In this document: positions 9,234 through 18,170 of the stretch, piece after piece
Layout of the letters: the number at the start of each line of letters is the position of its first letter
Numbering within the stretch: the stretch's first letter is position 1
DNA from: Mycobacterium asiaticum
GTDB lineage: Bacteria; Actinomycetota; Actinomycetes; Mycobacteriales; Mycobacteriaceae
Direction: 5' to 3'
Assembly (NCBI RefSeq): GCF_001673635.1
Contig: NZ_LZMH01000010.1
Location: 62,001-126,000, forward strand
Length of the DNA: 64,000 bases
The notes under the pieces: model-generated
Seen by the model: the letters and a program-made list of their open reading frames with translations, nothing else
Database searches by the model: none
What the model was told of the DNA's origin: nothing
Made by a program: the position numbers and the translations under genes

Positions 9234-10445
9234 TTAAACCCTCTCGATGATCGTCGCGACACCCATGCCGCCGCCAATACACAGCGTCACCAACGCGCGC
9301 CGGGCGTTGCGCCGCTCCAGCTCGTCGACCATGGTGCCCAGAATCATGGCACCGGTCGCACCCAGCGGGTGGCCCATGGCGATCGCGCCGCCGTTGACGT
9401 TCAGCTTCTCGTCCGGGATGTTCAGATCCTTCTGGAACTTGAGCACCACCGACGCGAAGGCCTCGTTGAGCTCGAACAGGTCGATGTCGTCAACGGTCAG
9501 GCCCGCACGGTCCAGCACCTTCTTGGTGGCCGGAGTCGGGCCCGTCAGCATGATCACCGGGTCGGCACCGCTGGTAGCGGTGGCGACGATGCGAGCCCGC
9601 GGGGTGGCGTTGATGGCCGCGCCCGCCTTTTCCGACCCGATCATCACCAGCGCCGCGCCGTCGACGATCCCGGAGGAGTTACCACCGGTGTGGACGTGGT
9701 TGATCTTCTCGACGTAGTGGTACTTCTGCAGCGCCACGTCGTCGAAGCCACCCATCGCGGCGAGGGCCTCGAACGCCGGCTTCAGCTTGCCCAGGCCTTC
9801 CTTGGTGGTGTCGGGCCGCATGTGCTCGTCGTGGTCGAGGATCAGCAGACCGTTCTGGTCACGGACCGGCACCACGGACTTGGCGAAGTAGCCGCCCGAC
9901 CACGCCTCGGCCGCCTTCTCCTGGCTGCGCAGCGCGTAGTTGTCCACGTCGTCACGCGAGAAGCCCTCGATGGTGGCGATCAGGTCGGCGCCGATGCCCT
10001 GCGGGACGAACATCACGTCGTAGTTGGTCGCCGGGTCAAGACCCATCGCGCCGCCGTCGGATCCCATCGGTACCCGGCTCATGGACTCAACGCCGCCGGC
10101 CAGCACCAGGTCGTCCCAACCCGAGCGCACCTTCTGGGCTGCGGTGTTGACGGCCTCGAGGCCCGACGCGCAGAACCGGTTGAGCTGCACGCCGCCGGAG
10201 GTGACCGGCATACCCGAAGCCAGCACCGCAGCCCGGGCGATGTCGCCGCCCTGGTCACCGACCGGCGAGACGCAGCCCAGGATGACATCGCTGATCAGGT
10301 TCTCGTCGAGATCGGGGTTGCGCCGCCGGAGCTCGTCTATCAAGCCCACGACCAGGCTCAATGGCTTGACTTCGTTCAGGGAGCCGTTGCGTTGCTTACC
10401 GCGGGGCGTACGGATGGCCTCATAGATGAAGGCTTCTTCGGACAT
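9234..10445 (-). CDS. fadA: Acetyl-CoA acyltransferase (thiolase), beta subunit of the trifunctional enzyme
   Basis: The 403-aa thiolase has the nucleophilic Cys in [16 protein letters not shown] (about residue 91), the GHPLGATGA motif, and the C-terminal [12 protein letters not shown] with the second catalytic Cys. It cleaves 3-ketoacyl-CoA to acetyl-CoA and a shortened acyl-CoA in complex with FadB, encoded 3 nt downstream. Position and length match Rv0859. It is the first gene of the fadA-fadB operon. Upstream lies a 339-nt non-coding stretch shared with divergent dapC. Confidence 0.95.
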   Translation of the reverse strand: MSEEAFIYEAIRTPRGKQRNGSLNEVKPLSLVVGLIDELRRRNPDLDENLISDVILGCVSPVGDQGGDIARAAVLASGMPVTSGGVQLNRFCASGLEAVNTAAQKVRSGWDDLVLAGGVESMSRVPMGSDGGAMGLDPATNYDVMFVPQGIGADLIATIEGFSRDDVDNYALRSQEKAAEAWSGGYFAKSVVPVRDQNGLLILDHDEHMRPDTTKEGLGKLKPAFEALAAMGGFDDVALQKYHYVEKINHVHTGGNSSGIVDGAALVMIGSEKAGAAINATPRARIVATATSGADPVIMLTGPTPATKKVLDRAGLTVDDIDLFELNEAFASVVLKFQKDLNIPDEKLNVNGGAIAMGHPLGATGAMILGTMVDELERRNARRALVTLCIGGGMGVATIIERV

Positions 10446-10784
10446 GTCGATTTCCTGTTCCAGAAGGGAGGGTTTGGATCCGTCTTACAGACTAGGTCCA
10501 GTACAGGCACACTAACAGGGCGCTCGGCCAACCTGTTGGTTGGGAGGGATTTCGCAGGTCAGCCCCCGGTTGGGGCGAATTGTCCGCGAGCGGGTTAGGC
10601 CAGATGGCTGTTCTATGGGCAAGGTTTCTCTCGCATACCGCCGTCGAGCGTCACACCAGTGTTGCCCTCGGCGTCCAGCGTCACACCAGCGTGACGTTCG
10701 GCGTCCAAGCGGCGCTGCACGGTCCAATACTCAGCAAGTAGTAGGAATCAGCGAACCACCGCCTTAGCCCTAAGCTCGTCCACC
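10446..10784. other. Intergenic region between divergent fadA and dapC
   Basis: These 339 nt contain no plausible gene. Two structures stand out: an inverted repeat CCAACC-TGTT-GGTTGG at 10528-10543, about 85 nt from the fadA start and a candidate operator, and a 30-bp tandem repeat at 10647-10706 described separately. The rest presumably holds both promoters, but no clear -35/-10 pair was identified. Confidence 0.6.
10647..10706. repeat. Two tandem 30-bp units with internal CGTCAC/GTGACG dyad
   Basis: Units at 10647-10676 and 10677-10706 match at 25 of 30 positions and both begin AGCGTCACACCAG and end TCGGCGTCC. The second unit contains a short dyad, CGTCAC-ACCAGC-GTGACG. It could be an intergenic repeat of a mycobacterial type or a regulatory site. 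It lies 79 nt before the dapC start. Confidence 0.6.
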
Positions 10785-11951
10785 ATGACGGTGCCGAGGC
10801 TGCAGCCCTACGCGACCACGGTGTTCGCCGAGATGTCGGCGCTGGCCGCGCGCATCGGCGCGGTGAACCTCGGGCAGGGTTTTCCCGACGAGGACGGCCC
10901 GCCGGAAATGCTCCGCGCCGCCCAGGACGCCATCGCCGAAGGCGTCAACCAGTACCCACCCGGTTTGGGCATCGCTCCGCTGCGCCAGGCCATCGCCGCC
11001 CAGCGCCGACGACACTTCGGCATCGACTACGACCCCGACACCGAAGTGCTGGTCACCGTCGGGGCTACCGAGGCCATCGCCAGCGCCGTCCTGGGCTTGG
11101 TGGAGCCCGGCTCCGAGGTATTGCTGATCGAGCCGTTCTACGACTCTTACTCACCGGTGGTCGCGATGGCCGGCGCGCACCGGGTCGCGGTGCCCCTGGT
11201 CCCGGACGGGCGGGGCTTCGCCCTGGACGCTGACGCACTGCGGCGCGCTGTGACACCCCGAACCAGGGCGCTGATCGTGAACTCGCCGCATAATCCCACC
11301 GGGGCGGTGCTCAGCACGCCTGAGCTCCAAGCGATCGCCGACATCGCTATCGAAGCGGACCTGCTGGTGATCACCGACGAGGTGTATGAGCACCTGGTGT
11401 ATGACGGCCACACCCACCAGCCGCTGGCGGGCTTCGCCGGCATGGCCGAGCGCACCCTGACCATCTCGAGCGCGGCGAAGATGTTCAACTGCACCGGCTG
11501 GAAAATCGGATGGGCTTGCGGCCCTGCGGAATTGATTACCGGGGTGCGTGCGGCCAAACAGTACCTGAGCTATGTCGGCGGCGCCCCGTTCCAGCCCGCG
11601 GTCGCCCTGGCACTGGACACCCAGGAGAAGTGGGTGTCCGACTTGCGCAACTCGTTGCAGGCACGGCGCGATCGGTTGGCATCCGGCCTCGCCGAGATCG
11701 GCTTCTCGGTACACGACAGTCGCGGCACCTACTTCCTGTGCGCCGATCCCCGTCCATTGGGCTACGACGACAGCACCGCCTTCTGTGCGGCTCTGCCGGA
11801 GCAGGTCGGTGTGGCCGCCATCCCGATGTCAGCCTTGTGTGACCCGGCCGCCCCCCACGCCGATCTCTGGAATCATCTGGTGCGCTTCACATTCTGCAAA
11901 CGCGACGACACCCTGGACGAGGCGCTGCGGCGGCTCGCCGCATTGCGCTAA
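10785..11951 (+). CDS. dapC: PLP-dependent aminotransferase, probable N-succinyldiaminopimelate aminotransferase
   Basis: The 388-aa class I/II aminotransferase has the PLP-binding lysine in SSAAKMFNCTGWKIGW at Lys232, with NPHNPTG-type (NSPHNPTGAVL) and ITDEVYEHLVY motifs upstream. Lys232 and the surrounding sequence correspond to M. tuberculosis DapC (Rv0858c), which transfers an amino group from glutamate in lysine and diaminopimelate biosynthesis. The gene order fadB-fadA-dapC matches that genome. The ATG at 10785 gives the family N-terminus. Its stop overlaps the convergent SRPBCC gene by 4 nt. Confidence 0.9.
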   Translation: MTVPRLQPYATTVFAEMSALAARIGAVNLGQGFPDEDGPPEMLRAAQDAIAEGVNQYPPGLGIAPLRQAIAAQRRRHFGIDYDPDTEVLVTVGATEAIASAVLGLVEPGSEVLLIEPFYDSYSPVVAMAGAHRVAVPLVPDGRGFALDADALRRAVTPRTRALIVNSPHNPTGAVLSTPELQAIADIAIEADLLVITDEVYEHLVYDGHTHQPLAGFAGMAERTLTISSAAKMFNCTGWKIGWACGPAELITGVRAAKQYLSYVGGAPFQPAVALALDTQEKWVSDLRNSLQARRDRLASGLAEIGFSVHDSRGTYFLCADPRPLGYDDSTAFCAALPEQVGVAAIPMSALCDPAAPHADLWNHLVRFTFCKRDDTLDEALRRLAALR

Positions 11952-12382
11952 TCGCCCATCACGCGCTTACGTAAACCCTCCAGCGCGGAATTGAGTATCT
12001 TCTTTCGAGCTAGTTTGACCCAGAATTCGGGCAACGGCGCCGAAGGTTCCACGGTGATGGTGAATCGCACCCGGGTCTTGTTCTCGCCCTCGCGGATGAG
12101 GTTGTACTCGCCATGCTGTCCGTGTTGCTGGGCCGTCCTTTTCGCGTCCCACACCATCCAATCGGGACCCCAGTGGTATTCCAACAGCTCGGTGTCGACG
12201 ATCCCGGTCACCCTGATCCAGACCTTCACATGATGCGGGCGGCCATCGGGGTAGGTGTCGATCACCTCGGCGCGTTTGTGCACCGAGGACCACGAAGGTA
12301 CCGAGTCCATATCGGCAAGCGCGTCGATTATGACCTCGGGAGAAGCGTCGATGACGATTTCGGACGATGCTTGGACGGCCAT
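11948..12382 (-). CDS. SRPBCC (START-like) ligand-binding protein
   Basis: The 144-aa protein starts MAVQASSEIVIDASPEV, the usual opening strand of mycobacterial SRPBCC/polyketide-cyclase-like proteins, followed by PSWSSVHKRAEV and a C-terminal amphipathic helix. These proteins form a hydrophobic cavity for lipids or polyketides, and no catalytic residue is evident. Its position matches Rv0857. The frame is open to 12433, but homologous starts in the two sister genes (12855-13310 and 14452-14907) support ATG at 12382. It is one of three SRPBCC paralogues in this block. Confidence 0.85.
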   Translation of the reverse strand: MAVQASSEIVIDASPEVIIDALADMDSVPSWSSVHKRAEVIDTYPDGRPHHVKVWIRVTGIVDTELLEYHWGPDWMVWDAKRTAQQHGQHGEYNLIREGENKTRVRFTITVEPSAPLPEFWVKLARKKILNSALEGLRKRVMGD

Positions 12383-12442
12383 TGCTACCAAATTATCAAT
12401 CCAATGCCGTCCCGGACTATGGCGAAACGCCACGCGCCGAAG

Positions 12443-12814
12443 CTAAAGCAGACTTGCGGGCACCGCCATGAACAGCACGGCAAGCATCAGTGCCAAAAGG
12501 AACCAGCCGATGCCCTGCCAGACCCACCACCGTCCTCGCACCAGCCAGACCCGGTAGGCGCGCACGAATGCGGCGAGACCGCCCAGCAACAAGATCAGCG
12601 GTGACCCGAACGCTAAGGCGTTGCGCCGCAACGCGCCGCACTGCTCCAGCGCTTGGTCCCCGGAGCCGGATTTGCAGCCACTGGCCCACATGACGGTCAG
12701 GAACAGTACGAGCAGTGCGACCACCACCACCGCACCGGCGAACCGGGCGGCGTTAGCGACTGTCCGCTGATCCCGAGGCCCGGGCGGGCCGGCCGTCGTC
12801 GGAGAATCGCTCAT
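12443..12814 (-). CDS. Small membrane protein of unknown function
   Basis: The 123-aa protein has a Pro-rich cytoplasmic start (MSDSPTTAGPPGPRDQ) and three probable membrane helices at about 22-44, 68-90 and 100-120, with two cysteines (GCKSGSGDQALEQCG) in the first loop that could form a disulfide outside the membrane. ATG at 12814 was preferred to an in-frame TTG two codons upstream. It lies between two SRPBCC genes on the same strand, with about 40-60 nt gaps, and I do not recall it from the matching M. tuberculosis block, so it may be an insertion in this lineage. The function is not known. Confidence 0.7.
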   Translation of the reverse strand: MSDSPTTAGPPGPRDQRTVANAARFAGAVVVVALLVLFLTVMWASGCKSGSGDQALEQCGALRRNALAFGSPLILLLGGLAAFVRAYRVWLVRGRWWVWQGIGWFLLALMLAVLFMAVPASLL

Positions 12815-12854
12815 CGCCAAGTCGGCTACCCGGCGGCGGCCGAACTAATCGTGG

Positions 12855-13310
12855 CTAATCCGATGGATCGGAGCGGTCGGCGTCCTCGACCAGCTTGCGC
12901 AAGCCTTCGGTAGCCGCCGCCAGTACCGCCTTGCTGGTCCGTTTGACGAGAAAAGCGGGAATGGGTCCGGCCGGTTCGACGGTGATGTCGAACCGCACCC
13001 GGGATTTGTCGACGCCTTCGGGCTTTACGGTGTATTCGATGTGTTGCCCGTGCTGCTGGAAGGTCTCTTTGGCGTCCCAGACCACCCAGTCCGGTCCCCA
13101 GTGATATTCCAGGATCTCGTTGTCGACGATGCCCAGAATCTTGACCGTCGCCTTTACGTGATGCGGACTGCCGTCGGGATAGCAGTCGAGAACCTCGACC
13201 TTCTTGTGCAACGGCGACAGCTGTGGCAGGGCATCGACATCTCGCAGCGCTGCCATGATCTTCTCCGGCGGCGCGTCAATGACGATTTCCCGCGACGCTT
13301 GTACGGCCAT
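12855..13310 (-). CDS. SRPBCC (START-like) ligand-binding protein
   Basis: This 151-aa protein starts MAVQASREIVIDAPPEKIM and is closely similar to the product of 11948-12382: both have the EYHWGPDW-VWDAK and QQHGQH segments. This points to a tandem duplication with the membrane gene now between the copies. It corresponds in position to Rv0856. ATG at 13310 is preferred to 13319 because it aligns with the paralogue. The ligand is unknown. Confidence 0.85.
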   Translation of the reverse strand: MAVQASREIVIDAPPEKIMAALRDVDALPQLSPLHKKVEVLDCYPDGSPHHVKATVKILGIVDNEILEYHWGPDWVVWDAKETFQQHGQHIEYTVKPEGVDKSRVRFDITVEPAGPIPAFLVKRTSKAVLAAATEGLRKLVEDADRSDPSD

Positions 13311-13366
13311 CCAGGCCAAGCTAGCAACGCTGCCGCGGTTGCGGGCGGTGTTGCGTCAATTATTCG

Positions 13367-14446
13367 TTACCAGCCGATTTCGGTCAGCGGCGTGGTGGTA
13401 CCCGGCGGCGGCCCTACAGGATCGGCCGGGGTGCGGGAGAACCGGGGCGCGGGCGCGGCCTGATCGACACCGTGTGCGGTGATCACGGTGGATCGCCCCC
13501 GCAGGTGCGCGTCGACGGCCGCCTCCGTCCAGGTCAGCACCGGCGTCACGCATGCGTCCGTACCGGCGAACACCTCGGTCCACTCGTCGCGCGTGCGGCT
13601 GGCGAACTTGGCCGTGAACAGCTCGCGCATCCGCGGGAACGCCGCCACGTCAAGCTGATTCGGCACTTCTTCGGTCGACAAGCCGAGACCGGCCAGCAAC
13701 GCCGCGAAGAACTGCGGTTCGATGGCGCCGACGGCCATGTATTTGCCGTCAGAGGTTTCGTAGCAGCGGTAGAACGGAGCGCCGCCGTCAAGCAGAAACG
13801 ATTCGCGCTCATCGCGCAGTGCCCCGGTCGATTTCATCGTCCACATCATCTGGGCCAGCACGCTGACCCCGTCAACCATCGCGGCGTCGACGACCTGACC
13901 CCGCCCCGAACGCTCGCGCTCGTACAACGCGGTGACAATGCCCAGCAACACCAGCATCGACCCGCCGCCGAAGTCGGCGACCAGGTTCAACGGCGGCGTC
14001 GGGGGCCGGTCGCGGTAGCCGAGCGAAGACATCGCGCCGGTCTGCGACAGGTAGTTGATGTCGTGTCCGGCAGTCGACGCGAGCGGTCCGTGCTGTCCCC
14101 AACCGGTGATACGGGCATAGATCAGGCTGGGGTTGACGGCCGCGCAGTCCTCCGGGCCAATGCCCAGGCGCTCGCAGGTTCCCGGGCGGAAGCAGTCCAG
14201 CAGCACGTCGGCCTTGCCCGCCAACCCCAGCAGCACGCCGGGTTGCGACTTGACATCCAGATCTACGATCCGCTTCCCGCGGTGCAACAGATCGCGATCC
14301 TCGGCCGGCATCGTCAGTCCGCCGGGCCGGCGCACCCGCACCACGTCGGCGCCCAGGTCGGCCAGCACCATGCCGGCATGCGGTCCCGGTCCGATACCGC
14401 CGAGTTCGATGACCTTGACCCCGGCCAGTGGTCCCCCGCGAACCAC
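13367..14446 (-). CDS. far: CaiB/BaiF family acyl-CoA racemase
   Basis: The 359-aa class III CoA-transferase-fold protein has the racemase pair His128 (AGHDINYLSQ) and Asp158 (NLVADFGGGSM), which align with His126/Asp156 known for alpha-methylacyl-CoA racemase. It probably epimerises 2-methyl branched acyl-CoA so that (2S)-specific beta-oxidation can continue. Size and position match Rv0855 (far). The start at 14446 is GTG. The upstream SRPBCC gene on the same strand ends 5 nt away, so the two are probably co-transcribed. Confidence 0.9.
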   Translation of the reverse strand: MVRGGPLAGVKVIELGGIGPGPHAGMVLADLGADVVRVRRPGGLTMPAEDRDLLHRGKRIVDLDVKSQPGVLLGLAGKADVLLDCFRPGTCERLGIGPEDCAAVNPSLIYARITGWGQHGPLASTAGHDINYLSQTGAMSSLGYRDRPPTPPLNLVADFGGGSMLVLLGIVTALYERERSGRGQVVDAAMVDGVSVLAQMMWTMKSTGALRDERESFLLDGGAPFYRCYETSDGKYMAVGAIEPQFFAALLAGLGLSTEEVPNQLDVAAFPRMRELFTAKFASRTRDEWTEVFAGTDACVTPVLTWTEAAVDAHLRGRSTVITAHGVDQAAPAPRFSRTPADPVGPPPGTTTPLTEIGW

Positions 14447-14451
14447 GTGAA

Positions 14452-14907
14452 CTACTTGCCCTTCTTGACCTTCAGCACCCGGTTGCGCAGTTCCTTGGTC
14501 GCCGAATCGATGGTGCCCTTGACGGCCCGCTTGAGCACGAACCCCGGCAGCGGGACGTTCGGGTCGACGGTGATCTCCATCTTCACCAGCGTCGCCTCTC
14601 CGTCCTTGCCGCCCTGCGGCGTTAAGGAGTACTTGCCGTCCTGCGACTTCTGCTGGCCGGAACTGACCAGCGTCCAGGTGACCTCGTTGCCGCTCCAGGT
14701 GTAGGCCACCACCTGCTCGTCGGTGATGCCCGCAGTCTTGACCTTCATCTTCACTTTGCTGGGACGCCCGTCGGCTCCCGTCTCGAGGATCTCGGCGCTC
14801 TGGTGCGGTTCAGACCACTCCGGCATCGCCTCGAAGTCAGCGATGACATCCAGGATCTCCTCGGGACTGGCTTCGATGACGATGTCGCGGGATTCTTTGA
14901 TTGCCAT
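14452..14907 (-). CDS. SRPBCC (START-like) ligand-binding protein
   Basis: The 151-aa protein opens [17 protein letters not shown] and keeps the [10 protein letters not shown] segment of its paralogues, but its middle ([19 protein letters not shown]) diverges from the EYHWGPDW versions, so it is an older copy. It ends in a lysine-rich tail (KVKKGK). It matches Rv0854 in position. ATG at 14907 is chosen over the upstream GTG at 14919 by alignment with the other two. It is followed within 5 nt by far and divergent from pdc. Confidence 0.85.
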   Translation of the reverse strand: MAIKESRDIVIEASPEEILDVIADFEAMPEWSEPHQSAEILETGADGRPSKVKMKVKTAGITDEQVVAYTWSGNEVTWTLVSSGQQKSQDGKYSLTPQGGKDGEATLVKMEITVDPNVPLPGFVLKRAVKGTIDSATKELRNRVLKVKKGK

Positions 14908-14989
14908 GGCCCGCACCATATCGAAACAGTGCCTCGGCGGGAATAGTCTTGTTGCCGAAGCGCCCTTAGCGGGGCGTACCGTCGTTTCC

Positions 14990-16666
14990 GTGGCTGATCC
15001 CGTTTACACCGTCGGTGACTACCTGCTGGACCGCCTCGCCGAACTTGGCGTCTCGGAAATCTTCGGCGTGCCTGGCGACTACAACCTGGCGTTCCTCGAC
15101 CACATCGTGGCCCACCCGAAGCTCCGGTGGGTCGGAAACGCCAATGAACTCAACGCCGGCTATGCCGCCGACGGCTACGGCCGGTTGCGCGGATTGTCGG
15201 CTGTGGTAACGACATTCGGGGTGGGTGAGCTCTCCGCCGCCAACGCGATCGCGGGCAGCTACGCCGAACACGTGCCCGTCGTCCACATCGTCGGCGGCCC
15301 ATCCAAGGACGCTCAGGCTACCCGCCGGGCCTTGCATCACTCGCTCGGCGACGGCGACTTCGAGCACTTCTACCGCATCAGTCGCGAAATCACCTGTGCC
15401 CAAGCCAATCTCATGCCTGCCACGGCATGCCGGGAAATCGACCGGGTGCTCGAGGAGGTGCGGGAGCAGAAGCGCCCGGGATATATCCTGATGTCGACCG
15501 ACGTGGCACGCTTTCCCACCGAACCGCCGGTCGCGCCCCTGCGCAGCTACTCCGGCGGCACCAGTCCCCGGGCCCTGACGCTGTTCACCGAGGCAGCTGC
15601 CAAACTGATCGCCGACCACCAGTTGACGGTGCTCGCCGACCTGTTGGTCCATCGCCTGCAAGCCGTCGAGGAGCTCGAATCGTTGCTGTCGGCCGATGTG
15701 GTGCCGCACGCCACGCTGGTGTGGGGCAAGAGTCTGCTCGACGAGAGCTCACCCAACTTCCTGGGTATCTACGCCGGAGCGGCCAGCGCCGAACGGGTCC
15801 GCACGGCCATCGAGCAGGCACCGGTACTGGTTACCGCCGGGGTGGTGTTCACCGACATGGTCAGCGGGTTCTTCAGCCAACGGATCGACCCCGCCCGCAC
15901 CATCGACATCGGGCAGTACCAAAGCAGCGTCGGCGACGAGGTGTTCGCCCCGCTCGAGATGGGTGCCGCCCTCAAGGCTTTGGCCGCGATCCTCACCGAG
16001 CGCGGAATCAAGTCGCCGGCGGTGGCGCCGCCACCCACGACGCCGCCACCTCCCACTCCCGCTCGGGACGAGCCGCTCACGCAACGGATGTTGTGGGACC
16101 GGTTGTGCTCGGCGCTCACCCCCGGAAATGTCGTGCTGGCCGACCAGGGAACATCGTTCTACGGCATGGCCGACCACGTGCTACCTCAGGGAGTCACCTT
16201 TATCGGCCAACCCCTCTGGGGCTCAATCGGTTACACACTGCCCGCCGCTTTCGGCGCCGCGGTGGCACATCCGGAACGCAGGACCGTCCTGCTGATCGGC
16301 GACGGAGCAGCGCAACTCACTGTGCAGGAACTGGGCAGCTTTTCCCGGGAAGGGCTGTCACCGGTGATCGTGGTGGTCAACAACGACGGCTATACCGTGG
16401 AACGGGCCATCCACGGTGAAACGGCCCCTTACAACGACATTGTGGCCTGGCGATGGACCGACGTTCCCAATACGTTGGGGGTTGACAACCATTTGGCGTT
16501 CCGCGCACAAACCTATGGCGAACTCGACGACGCGCTGACGGCTGCCGCCGAACACAAGGACCGGATGGTGTTCGTCGAAGTAGTGTTGCCCCGACTGGAA
16601 ATCCCGTACCTGCTAGGGCAATTGGTGGGATCCATGTCGCCGCCGCAGGACGCGCACCGGAGCTAG
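14990..16666 (+). CDS. pdc: Thiamine-diphosphate alpha-keto acid decarboxylase (pyruvate/indolepyruvate type)
   Basis: The 558-aa enzyme has the N-terminal ThDP half with catalytic Glu53 (NANELNAGY), the HH pair in [13 protein letters not shown], and the C-terminal ThDP-binding signature from GDGAAQ (about 437) to NNDGYT (about 464). The family decarboxylates branched-chain, aromatic or indole keto acids to aldehydes. Size and neighbours match Rv0853c (pdc). The frame is open back to 14723, but GTG at 14990 gives the family N-terminus [17 protein letters not shown] Pro-rich linker is present around residue 345-360. Confidence 0.92.
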   Translation: MADPVYTVGDYLLDRLAELGVSEIFGVPGDYNLAFLDHIVAHPKLRWVGNANELNAGYAADGYGRLRGLSAVVTTFGVGELSAANAIAGSYAEHVPVVHIVGGPSKDAQATRRALHHSLGDGDFEHFYRISREITCAQANLMPATACREIDRVLEEVREQKRPGYILMSTDVARFPTEPPVAPLRSYSGGTSPRALTLFTEAAAKLIADHQLTVLADLLVHRLQAVEELESLLSADVVPHATLVWGKSLLDESSPNFLGIYAGAASAERVRTAIEQAPVLVTAGVVFTDMVSGFFSQRIDPARTIDIGQYQSSVGDEVFAPLEMGAALKALAAILTERGIKSPAVAPPPTTPPPPTPARDEPLTQRMLWDRLCSALTPGNVVLADQGTSFYGMADHVLPQGVTFIGQPLWGSIGYTLPAAFGAAVAHPERRTVLLIGDGAAQLTVQELGSFSREGLSPVIVVVNNDGYTVERAIHGETAPYNDIVAWRWTDVPNTLGVDNHLAFRAQTYGELDDALTAAAEHKDRMVFVEVVLPRLEIPYLLGQLVGSMSPPQDAHRS

Positions 16667-16839
16667 CCGCTCGACACCCGTCCGGTCGACGAGATGATCG
16701 CCCGCACCGTGCGCCGGCATCGCCCGCAATCGTCGCCGGCCCCGCACGCGGCGGCAACCTGGTTGCAGGTGGTGGCTCCGGCCGCGACGGCATCGGCCAC
16801 GGCCTGGCTGGTGATGCCGTTACACAGGCACACGAACAT
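16663..16839 (-). CDS. bfd: Bacterioferritin-associated ferredoxin (Bfd), 58 aa
   Basis: This 58-aa ORF begins [10 protein letters not shown] and contains Cys4, Cys6, Cys38 and Cys41 ([10 protein letters not shown]), the C-x-C...C-x2-C arrangement and spacing of the [2Fe-2S] Bfd protein that reduces bacterioferritin cores to release iron. ATG at 16839 is the only possible upstream start because an in-frame stop lies five codons before it. The gene overlaps the pdc stop by 4 nt on the opposite strand and is 12 nt downstream of the unknown gene 16852-17481. No bacterioferritin gene is in the window. Confidence 0.85.
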   Translation of the reverse strand: MFVCLCNGITSQAVADAVAAGATTCNQVAAACGAGDDCGRCRRTVRAIISSTGRVSSG

Positions 16840-16851
16840 CGGCTGGTCCGG

Positions 16852-17481
16852 CTATTCCGCGTCGATCCGCATCATGTCGAAGTAACGGCCCACGAATAGC
16901 GGCGGATAGGCGCCCGTGCCTGCCCCGCCCGTCATCCACTCGGCGGTGGCATCGGGATGGTCGATCCACCGGCGCGCACCCTCCTCGTCCGGAAACTCCT
17001 GCAGGATCAGCACCTCCTGCGAGTCGTCAAAAGCTTGGAACACCCAGGTCTTTCGGATCCCGGCCGCGGCGAACCTGTCCATGGCGAACCCAACCTCCGC
17101 GGTGAGTGTGGACACGTCCTCCACCGACGCGAAGGCGGCGAGTACCACGCCCGGCGCCTTGGGCGCGGCGGGCTGGGTGGTGACGAATCGCTCGACGATC
17201 TCGCCGGCGAATACCGCCGGAATGTCGTCCACCCCAGCCTCATCGAACCAGTCGAAGAAGACCCGCGATTGCAGCAGTTCGACAATCGGCTCGCGACTGT
17301 GCACTCCGATCATCACCAGCACGCGACCGTAATCGTGCGTCGACAGGTAGACCAGGACGTGATGGGCGCCGATGTCGGCCAGGGCCGCCTTGTTGCGCTC
17401 GAGCAGCGGCCATACCCGGGTCGGGTCCGGGATCCGGTAGTCCGATGCGATCACCATCGAGTGCAGGTCACCGTTCGTCAT
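16852..17481 (-). CDS. Conserved hypothetical protein with alpha/beta (ABM/EthD-like) pattern
   Basis: The 209-aa protein (MTNGDLHSMVIASDYRIPD) is not recognised as an enzyme. It reads as two alternating alpha/beta halves. The first contains GAHHVLVYLSTHDYGRVLVMIGVHSREPI, and the second contains KTWVFQAFDDSQEVLILQEFPDEEGARRWIDHPDA, which resembles antibiotic-monooxygenase-like dimeric barrels. Such a domain would bind small molecules or heme, but nothing proves that here. The adjacent position in M. tuberculosis is Rv0852 (annotated fadD16), and no AMP-ligase motif is visible here. Its start lies in a tandem repeat that duplicates the initiation site. Confidence 0.6.
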   Translation of the reverse strand: MTNGDLHSMVIASDYRIPDPTRVWPLLERNKAALADIGAHHVLVYLSTHDYGRVLVMIGVHSREPIVELLQSRVFFDWFDEAGVDDIPAVFAGEIVERFVTTQPAAPKAPGVVLAAFASVEDVSTLTAEVGFAMDRFAAAGIRKTWVFQAFDDSQEVLILQEFPDEEGARRWIDHPDATAEWMTGGAGTGAYPPLFVGRYFDMMRIDAE

Positions 17482-17620
17482 TGGCGCCGCTCTCCCCCGC
17501 AAGCGGGAGGTGCCCCCACCCCATCGCTGCACTCTGCATCGTCGCCGGCGCAGTCATTGGCGCCGCTCCTTCCCATCGCTGCACTCTGCATCGTCGCCGG
17601 CGCAGTCATTGGCGCCGCTC
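17477..17620. repeat. Tandem 52-bp repeat spanning a translation start (VNTR-like)
   Basis: GTCATTGGCGCCGCT recurs at 17477, 17553 and 17605. Unit 17553-17604 is 52 bp. Unit 17477-17552 is the same with a 24-nt insertion carrying a CTCCCGCAAGCGGGAG hairpin, and a third unit is truncated at 17620. On the minus strand each copy contains GGCGCCAATGAC, that is, a ribosome-binding and ATG context identical to the start of gene 16852-17481. The array lies between that gene and the preceding Mce-associated gene. Confidence 0.85.
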
Positions 17621-17621
17621 C

Positions 17622-18170
17622 CTAGGCCGGGTTGAACTGCGAAATCAGCCACTTTCCATCAGCTTTCGTCAGCGTGACCAGCACCGTGCTGGATTTCGTC
17701 GCCGGCTCGGGCCGGTCCTGGCTCTGGGTGCTCTGATTGGCGAACACCAACACGGTGGCCGAGTCGGGGTGGAACTCGGTGAGCGCTCCACGCAGTACCA
17801 CCGCACTCGTCTTCACCTGATTCACCGTGGCGGCCGGTGCGACGACCTGCTTACTGAAATTGTCGTAGTAAGTGAGGAACTCACCGGTCAAATGCGATCT
17901 GGCGGTAGTGAAGTCGCGGTCGAGCGTGTCGGGTGAATACGAAAGGATGGCAACCGTTCCCTCGCTGGCCGCGGTGATCGCCGCCTTCGCCGCTTCGCTG
18001 TTGACGTCGCGATCCGGTTTGTAGGTGGACCTGTACAGTGCGGCCAACACCGACAAAGAGGTGACCACCAGCAGCATCAGTAGGGCGGCGCCGATTTTGC
18101 CCGACCATTTTCCCCGCTTCGGGCCCGCCTTTCGCGCGGTTCTCTCCGGCGTAGCTGATTCAGTGGTCAC
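17622..18170 (-). CDS. Mce-associated membrane protein, short type (module 1, second gene)
   Basis: The 182-aa protein has a short basic cytoplasmic tail, one membrane helix (about 27-46) and an external domain with SEGTVAILSYSPDTLDRDF, GEFLTYYDNFSKQVVAPAA, LHPDSA-like FHPDSATVLVFANQ and a terminal WLISQFNPA. The same layout occurs in 30461-31111 and 47329-48000, and in the Mce-associated (Mas/Mam) proteins next to mycobacterial mce operons, which are thought to stabilise or assist the Mce complex. It overlaps the preceding partner gene by 4 nt (GTGA). Confidence 0.85.
   Translation of the reverse strand: MTTESATPERTARKAGPKRGKWSGKIGAALLMLLVVTSLSVLAALYRSTYKPDRDVNSEAAKAAITAASEGTVAILSYSPDTLDRDFTTARSHLTGEFLTYYDNFSKQVVAPAATVNQVKTSAVVLRGALTEFHPDSATVLVFANQSTQSQDRPEPATKSSTVLVTLTKADGKWLISQFNPA

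Noticed and set aside
10647..10706. CRISPR-like direct repeats
   Set aside because: Only two adjacent units with no spacer, so not a CRISPR array. The other tandem repeats (17477-17620, 33661-33770, 46622-46723) are also spacer-free.
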